Part shown: in pieces, positions 44,464 through 53,344 of the stretch
Numbering within the stretch: the stretch's first letter is position 1
How the letters are laid out: every line of letters starts with the position of its first letter
Source of the DNA: Fragilaria crotonensis
Taxonomy: Eukaryota; Bacillariophyta; Fragilariophyceae; Fragilariales; Fragilariaceae
Reading direction: 5' to 3'
Assembly: GCA_022925895.1 (NCBI GenBank)
Contig: JAKSYS010000204.1
Coordinates: 25,778 to 89,777, forward strand
DNA length: 64,000 nucleotides
The notes under the pieces: model-generated
Told to the model about the DNA's origin: nothing
The model's database searches: none
The model's input: the letters and a program-made list of their open reading frames with translations, nothing else
Translations under genes and position numbers: made by a program

Positions 44464-45718
44464 TGTTTCAGCTAAGTTGAGGGAGAGAGAGAATGGATAA
44501 TGAACAAGTCAGCGAACATCATCATTGCTCCATCCTATCTTCCCACCTATCGCATTCACTTACAAACTCGTTTTGCTGTCTTTCTTTTATGAAGTCAACT
44601 GTTTTATCTGAAGTACCTGGTACTCGTGCGAATGCTTCGTCGCAGAGCGCTAATAAAGCTTTGTCCTCATCATGTTACTTGGAATTCAACATGATTTCTA
44701 CTCCATAATGTTCTCACTACTTATACCTTCTTTTCGCTTTACTTCTGCGACTCCATGTCCAGATAATGACCGTAAGACTTTTGCTTACCTGGATACATAG
44801 GATACAGACTAGGTGGGACTGCACCCATTTATGTGTTGGTGCGTTGGTGCACCCTTCGAACTTGGAACCCCGCGTGTCAGGGTCATACGAATAAAGATTT
44901 GTTACTACGAGTATACGGTGCTTCTACTACTGCAGACGCAGACTGCGGAGATACTCGCCGTGCTTTTGAATCCTTGGAAGTTATTGCTATGTCTGTCGGA
45001 GGTTGGATACGTACAGGTCATCTGTGCCGACTGCAGACGTTTAAAGTCGATACTGTCGGCGGGCATCGTCCTTCCATTTACCATACAGTAATCCCTACGT
45101 CCGACTTCTGACCCCCCCCCCCCACACACACACACGCACACCCCCGGAAGGAACGAATCACGCGTCTGAATACATAAATGTAAAAGTACATAAGCTGCAA
45201 ACTACCGGTAGGGACAATATGTTTGTCTAATACAATATATATCCAAACCCTAACGGACGAGGTTGGATCTATCATACGCAAGGTATACGGCCACATGTTC
45301 GTGCAACGAGATTCGTTTTCATAGGCACATTTTGTTCAGACCAGAACAGGACGTCGCATTCGCACGAAGTCTGGGACCCAGGATTTTTCTGACGACATTC
45401 GAATGTCGCATTCGCAGATATCTTTAGACTTCACCATCTGTTTCGTGTGTGTCCTTCGCCAAACCTCCATGTCTTCTTGACCCAACAAGTTATAGGTTAT
45501 GGGATGTGACATGATGATGATTCCTTACCCATTCTTTCCTTACGAAGGAACCGGTATGATACATACTCATCGATTACCGCATTGTGAGCTCCAGTACTGA
45601 AGTAGAGTCTGGGAAATACAACCAATGTTGTATTGCTATTGTACAAATCTGTAGACCTAGTATCTATACCCAGCTCTCAAAATGGGGTGGCCGTAGATTA
45701 TGTATTAACATACAGAAT
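44464..45718. other. Duplicated non-coding flank (copy B)
   Basis: Counterpart of 32582-33835, including the (C)n(CA)n tract near 45111. No gene was seen. Confidence 0.5.
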
Positions 45719-47561
45719 TGTTCTCAAGCGGGGCATGGTATGTAAATTCAACCCTTATCGCATGTGGAGTCGATTTTACTGACACGAATACAACGAAATT
45801 CAACTGTTGACAATCTTATAAAGCGTAAAGAAAAGGAGGTAAGAAAACAGGGTGTGATGTCTCAGACTCGTAGGGCTATTACGGAAGTGGAGTTTCGATC
45901 GTTGCACACAGTAGCTATTACGTGACGTGAGTAACAGTATGTTGTGGCGATACGGTATGAGTGCCTTGATCAATTTCCAGTTTCATGTAATTGGAAGGAT
46001 CGATGACACCACGCAGGTTTTGATAGATCACCTTCGCGTTCATGATTCGTTTTCGAATTGCTTGAAGACGAAGTTGAATTGGTCAAAGAACGTTGAGACG
46101 AGCGCGATGCTCCTGGCAAATTATCTTAGATCAATGGACACAATGTACTGTGTCCTGGTAAGTTTGGCGATTTGGATGGAGATGAATATGCGTGCTAATG
46201 CAAGTGCTGGGGCTTCGCCGTATGTGTTCTCGTTTAGCGACGATGTTGATGTTCCTAGCGGTGGACAGAAGGCAAAAAATATTGCGCAGACTATTTTCGG
46301 GCAGAAAGTATTTAAGATGGAGGAGTTTACTCGTAATGCTGATGACAGTGGGTGCTTGCTTGGTAGTCACAGCATTCGTAAGTATGCAGCTACGCACGCT
46401 CGGAAATGTGGATGCAACAAAGACGAGAAAGATATCTGGGGCAGGTGGAAATCCAAAGGGCAAGTTTCTGATGTGTATGACGATGTAGAGCTGCCTTACC
46501 CGGATGCTAAAGTTGCAGAGAAGCTATGCATCGGAGGGGCTTGTTTCTATTTGTTTCCGAATGAAGACTCGAGTGTCAATGGCGGTGTTGTCGATGATGC
46601 TGCTGGAGCCAACATTGAAATGATGAAGACGTTTGTTCTTACTCAAGTTGTTCCGAACATCCGTTGACGATTACCGGACTCGTGCACTGGTTCTTGGTAA
46701 AGCTTTCTTTGGTTCATTTATTGCAATGATGCCGTGTCTGATAACTTCATCCCAGAGGAATTCAAGCATCGAATCAAGACGGAATTACAAGAAATCCTTA
46801 CGGCTTCAGGAGTTGACGTTGAGGGCGAGAACTACAATCCAATTCACCGAGTGCCTGTGATAGTAAGTGGAGATCAAGGAAGTGTTTTCATTGATGCAAT
46901 TGATAACGTTGAAGATGACGGAGGCGGCGGTGGCGGCGGTGCAGTTGTTGGTGGCATAGCAGGAGGGAGGCCGGGAGCGGGGATGAATGCACAATTGATG
47001 GCTGTTCATTCATTAGCAACGCAGGTGCGTCGCGAGGTCCACGAGATCAAGTTGTCTCAGGTGGCAGATCGAACTTGGATGCAGAGGAACTTTGGAATTG
47101 TGAATACGAACATGAGGAGGCTGGGAATTACAGCAGCCGTTCGGGTTGTGCAGGGTGCTGGCGCCATTGCTGGCGCTGGTGTCGGGGGCGGCGGCAACAA
47201 TGATGACAACATGCTAGCTGCGGCGGGGTTGCAAAACCTTGCAAGAACAGCAGCAACCAGTCTGAGCCCATGCCCCCGCAACTTGTATGATCTGTGGGCA
47301 GAGTACATGTTTGGTATTGGAGGGAGGAAGCCAGCATCGCAGTTTACACACTTGGAACGTGGAAAATCCAAGCACAAGTATTTTCGTCGGAATGTGATTT
47401 GGAGAATGGTGCTCAGGATGGTGAACAGAGGTTTGACCTCTGATACCGCCATAGACCATATTTATTCTGTGTATGGTGCCGGAACGTCTGTGACAAAGAT
47501 AATCAATGCTATCATTGATGATAGGAAGAGGGGGAGGCTTAATCCAAACCTAGTTATGTAA
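45719..47561 (+). pseudogene. Crypton tyrosine recombinase, copy B, 3' complete
   Basis: The central frame 45927-46667 carries WRYGMSALINFQFHVIGRID and the YR active site (GSHSIRKYAATHARKCG, WGRWK, VSDVYDD). Its stop is the same in-frame TGA (46665-46667) as in copy A. The second frame 46734-47561 has DNFIPEEFKHRIKTEL, a Gly-rich linker and a C-terminal DNA-binding-like domain (NLYDLWAEYMFGIGGRKPAS, RRNVIWRMVLRMV, HIYSVYGAGTSVTKIINAI) resembling the GCR1_C domain of Cryptons. Indels relative to copy A (loss of G, C and G around 46097-46130) scramble the stretch that copy A keeps as GDERDAPWQ. It probably cannot transpose. Confidence 0.82.
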
Positions 47562-47959
47562 TTGTTCTTTTGTTGTCTCCACTTTTTCGTTTCGTACTTG
47601 TTGAGTACAAGTATGAAGTATGAATACTTCTGCGTTATGTATTCAAGTACACATGTACTGAAATACGATACTTGTACGACGAACCTACATACATTCAAGC
47701 AATACGACGTCGTACCTAGTTGTACTCAAAATTGTATTAAAATCATATACGTTCGTAGTTCGTGACGAAATCTCATGATTCAAGATTCAAGCTGACATGC
47801 TATGCTTGGTACTAGTACCTGGTACCGGTATGCAGCGCGTCATGGTGAGAATGTGCTGAGAATGCCACGCAAACAACTCAACGCATAATACCTTATGAAC
47901 TGTATGCATATAGTACACGTACAGTATGTCGATTAAAGTCAGTAATGTTTCAAAATGCA
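47562..47959. other. Non-coding, GTAC-rich
   Basis: Contains a cluster of GTAC and AAGTA/TACTT palindromes (47590-47720). No gene was seen. Confidence 0.5.
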
Positions 47960-48347
47960 GTGTGGCTTTTGCCACTGGATACGAAGCCTCCAAAATCGTT
48001 GATACCCTCGCCTATGAATACATAGCTACTTTGCCTGAGGACTGAAGTTCAAATACGTCAGTACTAAATGATTGATGGACGTAGACTACAACTACGTCCA
48101 GTCTCCAACACTATATGATCAGAGAGTTGATGGAATGGCTGTGAAAAAGGAGGTCTAACACTCTTAAAGCAGCAGGCTTAAGGCGAACGAATGATTAGTT
48201 TTTACTTGCTTCCCCACGTGAATATGACAATCACTGGGGTTCAGTGCCTGTTAATTTGTTGATCATGCAAAAAATTGAAATGACATCAACAAGACCACAT
48301 TAATGTGAAAACGTAGTAGTATAGGATCAAATCAGAGGCAATAGAAA
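47960..48347 (+). repeat. Duplicated 5' flank of the acidic/TM family, copy 2
   Basis: Aligns with 17790-18187 (landmarks CCACTGGA, GAAGCCTCCAA, CCAGTCTCCA, GCAGGCTTAA), leading to an ATGG start in the same place. Confidence 0.7.
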
Positions 48348-48912
48348 ATGGCCGGCTTAGAAGACAATCAAAACGATAGTACTAATACACTGATACTGGC
48401 TGCTGCTAATGACGACGCTGAGGTTGCACCAGCTAGCGGTGCCCACATAGCTGTTGCTCCATGTGAGGACTGGCAGGAATTTCTTGAGCCTCGGTCAAGC
48501 ATCAGGATTGACTATCATCTACGTTCACATGTGGTGTGGAAGGAAGCAATACTGGATAATATGTCTTCGCATCATTGTCCTTGCCGCACAATTGATGCTT
48601 CCTATTATTCTGCTGATGCACTCTCAACAAACATACAAACGTCCCAATTGCTACCCCATGAGTACCGAGGGAGTATGCAAGGCAGATGCATTTGTCATGG
48701 GATGCATTTACCACATTCTGATGATTCTCATGTCGGAAAGCAAGTCCATCGAACTCGCTATTGAAATCAAGCCCTGCCACTGTAGTTCAAAGTGGCTCAG
48801 GTGGGTCCTATTCGTGGACGGCGTTATGAACACATCGAACGAACTTGTCGTGTACGCCATCAACTTTTTCATCGTTGTTGTAACGCCAGATTTCCATGCT
48901 CATGGAAGGTGA
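48348..48912 (+). pseudogene. Acidic/TM family, copy 2, internally deleted
   Basis: The first 45 or so residues (MAGLEDNQNDSTN) run directly into DWQEFLEPRSSI, equivalent to VKWQEFMKSRSDI of copy 1, so the acidic repeats and helical middle are largely deleted. After a frame change the membrane region is recognisable (LAAQLMLPIILLMHSQQTYK, GCIYHILMI) and then WLRWVLFVDGVMNTSNELVV. It stops soon after VVVTPD, lacking the last membrane segment. Pseudogene. Confidence 0.75.
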
Positions 48913-49009
48913 GCAGGATCATTCACTACTTGTCAAGACTTTTCTTTACAGATGGAACCTAATGCATTAAAAGTTCAATGGTCTCCAATGTGTCTTAGTA
49001 GCAGCTTCT

Positions 49010-49490
49010 CAACGTGGTTCATTTGGGTAGTGGATCGGGATGACACCGCGGTGGACTGCAAGGTGGGCCTTGTAAGCCGTTTCAGAATATCGATCGGTTT
49101 CCACTTTGATATGCCCCCTTTGAATTTCTCTAGCCGTCTACGCAATGCCAGTATGACATTGAGAATCATTCCATTTGCTTGTTCTCCTTGTAATTTGAGC
49201 GAGGGTTCATGTGTTCGTGTTTTATTGGCCTCAGTGAGCTTGGGTGTCCCCCCATGACGATCGGCACTTTAAACCCGAATTGAACTGAAATGCGAAGCTT
49301 TGCATTCGTTGCTCCTGAAACAAAACTGATGCAAGGTCTTCCACGAAGCTGATGGTACGACAAAGCAAGCGGAGTTCCGCTGACGTGAAGTCAGAACATT
49401 GTGGCGATTCTACTCTCAACTGCCAAGGAAGCCGAACTTTCAACTCACAATGTTAACCCAGATGCGGTTGATAAGCCCTGAGACAACTCC
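49010..49490. repeat. Repeat family R, copy C
   Basis: Includes GTGGATCGGGATGACACC (49031), TTAAACCCGAAT and TTTGCATTCGTTGC, and ends near AACTCACAATGTTAACCC. Similar in order to copy D and, over its right part, to copies A and B (41905-42120), but clearly older. Confidence 0.65.
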
Positions 49491-49609
49491 GTCATTCATT
49501 GCTTGTCAAGAGTGAACACCCTTCTTTTGAGCAGAGGCAGAGAAGCACTATAGTATAACCTTGGACGCCGAGTACGTGGTGCTGAAAAACTCTGTAAATG
49601 GCTTCTCGA

Positions 49610-50054
49610 AGTGATTCATTGGGCAGTGGATCGGGATGACACCTCGGTGGGCAACACCAAGGCCGGCACTGGATCAATTTTGATAAGCCCCTTTGCCCAT
49701 GTTTTGCAGTCAATGCCAGTGCAGCCGGCATAACCGATACTATTAACCTGAAGAGCAAGCTTGAACTGAAATGCGAAGCTTCGCATTCGTTGCACATGAT
49801 CAATCATGTCAAATAAAGAAGAAACGAACGAGACACCACGTACTACTAAATTGGTTTGATTGATAAATCGTGCGGAGTTTCGCTGATGTGACCCCAGAAC
49901 ATCGCGGTAATTTCAACTTCGGTAGAGGAACTGTGAACTCAAAATGTTTACCCCGATGGCACTGAAAAGCCCCCAGAGACCATGCCTATAGTCACGTAGG
50001 CGAAGCAGACGTTGTCATGGAGGTTTCATGCTTCACATTCTTGGTACTGTACAC
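49610..50054. repeat. Repeat family R, copy D
   Basis: Begins with TTCATTGGGCAGTGGATCGG and contains CTTGAACTGAAATGCGAAGC, CGCATTCGTTGCACATGA and ATGTTTACCCCGATGGCA. It is tandem to copy C at about 0.6 kb and ends at the LINE 3 target site. Confidence 0.65.
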
Positions 50055-50071
50055 CAACGGGCTGCATCCTG

Positions 50072-51312
50072 AAGGTCACGAAGCCTCACTCCGATCATAT
50101 GAACAACAACACGATCTGCTCGGTTGAATATCGACGCAGATTTTCTTGCCACTCGGTATAGACTCCGCGTTCGGCTCCACTCCTCACCCCGAGTGGACCA
50201 TATTCCGGAGCAACAAGTCTCAATCACGCTCAATGGGACCTGACTAACAAGCACATACGACGAGTGTATCAGGTACCACATTAATGGGTATCATCTCCGG
50301 AAATATGTTAAGGAAAAACAAGGCTGGACCGATCAAGTATGGGAAGCGGTTGACTTTCGGTTATTTGGAGAACATGTCCGTTGTCTGCAACCCCAAAAAC
50401 AAGTCACTCACATGAAGATGGTTCAAGGCCAACTCCCACTGGGAGCACGACGATTTCAGCAGTCTTTAGTCGAGGACACGACACTCGGCCTGTGTCCGTG
50501 TTGCATGCAGTCACAGGAGACGTCAAAACACCTGTTAACGTGCAGGAGTAACCGATAAATGTTACGGAGTCTGGATCAGCAGTTACAAATATCGGTATGC
50601 CAGTCAAAAGCGCATCCCGCTCGACACCTTCTTGTACAGGGTATACACCATTGGTCACTGCAACACAACGAAACATTCTCACCGGACATATCTCACTACC
50701 CGCCTCATCTCCACCAACCGATACAAACGGCATTGGACTCACAATCCTCTATTGGGTGGGAACAGGCTACAAAAGGTTTATTGACCAAAAAATGGATGGA
50801 ACTATCCATGCTGTCAATGAAGGTGGATCACAAAGCTGATGTCAACAAAGGTGAACAGACCATGAAATGCTGTAGTATATCTGAAATCTATAAGCACACG
50901 ACGCGCATATGGACCTCTCAAAACGAGACACTACACAAAAGCGGCAACATCAGCATGAAGGAAGTTCGGTCACAGGAGATCGCGGAGGTAAAGCATTACC
51001 ACAATAATCGTCATCTATTTTGCCCCAAAGATTGACATTATTGCCAAAGATCCTTGGAAAAGCTAATTAACAGCCCAGCATCTACAAGATGTCGGTGGCT
51101 ACGGCGAGTGAAACAGTCATGTAAGGAATATCGCAGTGAATCTGCTAAACAGACGCGGATTACATCGTTTTTCTGGAAAAAAGAGTAAGTTCGTACGTTC
51201 TCAACTAGAATAATAACTCTTGCGAGGAAACTCGCCAGAATGGGGTACACGTTTTGAGTCTAACAGCTCAAAAATGGTGCTAACCCGATAATTAGTTCAG
51301 TTATTATTATTA
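50072..51312 (+). mobile_element. LINE 3: 5'-truncated LINE with target duplication
   Basis: 1.24-kb 3' fragment of a LINE related to LINE 1. It encodes the end of RNase H (LNIDADFLAT), WTDQVWEAVDFRLFGEHVR, the zinc motif CPCCMQSQETSKHLLTC, HLLVQGIHHWSLQ and the basic tail RCRWLRRVKQSCKEYRS, across several frames and stops. It ends in a (TTA)n tail at 51298-51312. The target duplication is CAACGGGCTGCATCCTG (50055-50071) and CAACGGGATGCATCCTG (51313-51329), 16 of 17 bases identical. 5' truncation is typical of LINE integration. Confidence 0.87.
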
Positions 51313-51399
51313 CAACGGGATGCATCCTGGACCGCCATTAATTCATTGACATCAAAGCGAAAAGGCAGCTTGAAATCGCATTGCAGGTAGTAGTAGACC

Positions 51400-52445
51400 A
51401 TGGCCGATGAAGTCCCTCAAATAAAAAAGTTGGTGCTGACGACGCACCTGATTTTGAAGTCTTGACCCCGCTGCAGCTGCCATTGCTGCATCCAATGCTG
51501 CTTTTGATGCCCATGTCGCTTTCGCCGCCACTACTGACCGATCCTCTGCGGCCCATACTACACGCGCCGCTCATGCACGGGCAGAGCTAGCGGCAGCAGA
51601 TGCCAATGCCGCTATCGATCATACCCATGGCAATGCGCCCACTGCCGTTTTCTCTGTTCCTATTGCCGCTGCCGATGCTGCGTCGGCCATTGCGTTGCAT
51701 TGCGCGCAATACCGCTGCAGCCGCAACAGGTGCTCGTGCCGTTGCATCCGAAACCGCTGCTGTCATTGCAGCAGATGCTGCTCCCTGGTACGCTAAGTGT
51801 GACGCTAGGATTGCAGGAGTTGCCACTGCTGAAGCAAACGCTTCAGCCCTATCAGAGAAGTGGCAGCAATTCCTGAAGTCTTGGTCTGGCATTGGGATGT
51901 TGACTTTCATCTCCATTCACCTATGGGGTACACACTCAGGTCTTGCACAAAGATCAGAGACGGTGACAACCCGATAATTAGTTCTATATACATATCTCCA
52001 TTCACCTATGATGAGGATGGAACCACTACTGGATGGTTTACCTTTTCACCATGGACCTTGCGGCACAAATACTAATGCTTCCGATTTTTTTCTATTTGTG
52101 TACTCTTTATACACAATGAAATAACCAAAATACTGCCCTAGCAGCGCCAATCTGATGCCAAGATTACTTGCATTTGCTATCGCATGCATTTACCAGAGCC
52201 GAGTTTTCTTCTTGTTTTGAAGCAAGACTTGTGAACCCCCTTTTGAAGTTAAACCCGGGCGTGATTCTTTTTGCCTCATCTTGACACAACAGTTTTATGA
52301 ACACGACGTATGAACTTGTCGTTTACGGCATAAATCTTTTCATTTTTTTCGAAAGACCAGATCCCCTCAACATGGTGTTGAATGCGTTGGCATTTGAGTT
52401 CATTCTACAGCTTGATGACGTCGTGAAGGAGAAGTATGTTATATA
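51400..52445 (+). pseudogene. Acidic/TM family, copy 3, decayed
   Basis: ATG at 51400 (ATGGCCGATGAAG). The frame is lost within 10 codons at an A-run, then an Ala-rich helical region (AAADAASAI types) leads to ALSEKWQQFLKSWSGIGMLT, the same block as in copy 1. A 68-bp LINE fragment interrupts here. Beyond it are remnants of the membrane segment (LAAQILMLPIFFYLCTLYTQ), then TTYELVVYGINLFIF and PLNMVLNALAFEFILQLDD. Many stops. Its 5' flank was hit by LINE 3. Confidence 0.75.
51926..51993 (+). mobile_element. 68-bp micro-LINE with 17-bp target duplication
   Basis: The target duplication ATCTCCATTCACCTATG occurs at 51909-51925 and 51994-52010. The insert shares GGGTACAC and ACCCGATAATTAGTTC with the 3' end of LINE 3 (51242-51298), so it is an extremely 5'-truncated LINE 3-family copy. 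It interrupts family copy 3 right after FISIHL. Confidence 0.9.
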
Positions 52446-52758
52446 TGGATTCGAATGCCGTCCGTAATTTTGGCCAGTCTTCCTGGGCGGCTAACTTAAA
52501 TTACGTTCATCATCAATGAGTCTCACAATCAGTCGGTACAGGTAAAGCCTTCCGATCGCGCAAATGGGGGACAGTAACACAGTAGGTCAGTGCTCAAATA
52601 TTACGCCCTCCTCAGGGCCATGCTAGTAAAAGCATGGATTTGTGAGCATCTTTGGCTTATCTCAAAAGGGTTGTTCTCCTTGGATCCTAGGTGCCGTTGC
52701 TGGTATCGGAACAATGTGTTCGATGGCCAGCAAGGTACCGTCGGAGGAAATATACCAG
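52446..52758. other. Non-coding flank of the Copia element
   Basis: No gene assigned. A short open stretch (CSPWILGAVAGIGTMCSMA) runs up to the Copia insertion, but joining it across the target duplication soon meets a stop. Confidence 0.45.
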
Positions 52759-52763
52759 GTTGA
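52759..52763. repeat. Copia target-site duplication (left)
   Basis: GTTGA directly before the 5' LTR, repeated as GTTGA at 59939-59943 directly after the 3' LTR. Confidence 0.95.
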
Positions 52764-53165
52764 TGTCAGTGCATATATTCTTTATCTCCGCAGCACCGTG
52801 CTACTGCCTACTGCGCACGGTCGACTACCCATGGTCGTAGCTGCGCGCCATGATGTGCGCTACTATGATTAGTCTAGTTTAAAACGCCGATGTACTTTCG
52901 GCTCACAACTTCTAATATAATCCTTTATTCCCTCAATCGCATTCTTGCCGGTCCATTTGATCGTAAGGGTGAAGAGGCCGAAGGATATACTTAGCCACAA
53001 CACGAACGCCAACACATCACCCATCACACGTTCGATATCGACATCGCCACGCGTCGTGCCTTCTTGTTCCTGCGTTCGCACCTCTTCATTGCGACGGCTT
53101 TGTCCTAACCTGACTCCCAAGCGAGTCACTGTTTGTGGAGCCGCCGTACTAGGGAGGGTCTCACA
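52764..53165 (+). repeat. Copia 5' LTR
   Basis: 402 bp, TGTCAG...CTCACA. Differs from the 3' LTR at five bases clustered in the last 110 bp. Contains an antisense open frame in common with the 3' LTR. Confidence 0.96.
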
Positions 53166-53177
53166 GGTTATGAGCCC
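53166..53177 (+). other. Copia primer-binding site, tRNA-Met anticodon type
   Basis: GGTTATGAGCCC immediately after the 5' LTR is the reverse complement of GGGCTCATAACC, the anticodon stem-loop (CAT) of a methionine tRNA. This is the half-tRNA priming arrangement known from Drosophila copia and Ty5, not 3'-end priming. Confidence 0.85.
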
Positions 53178-53344
53178 AAATTCTACGACTGCTTTCTGCG
53201 CCTTCTCCGACTGATTTCGAGTTCTCTCGTGTTCTTTGTTGTCGCACGATTCCCAAGATACGGGGAACCACGTAGCCACTCCGTGTCAGAAATACTCTCC
53301 GACCAAACACCCGGGACCGCATATTTCTGAAACACGATAATAAA

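Larger units (their letters stand above)
41138..47021. repeat. Segmental duplication copy B
   Basis: Direct repeat of copy A, holding the uninterrupted arrangement except for a MITE at 41217-41655. It preserves the LINE 1 empty site (41925-41938) and, beyond 47021, the Crypton 3' end that copy A has lost. Compared with copy A, the fusion gene here is broken. Confidence 0.93.
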
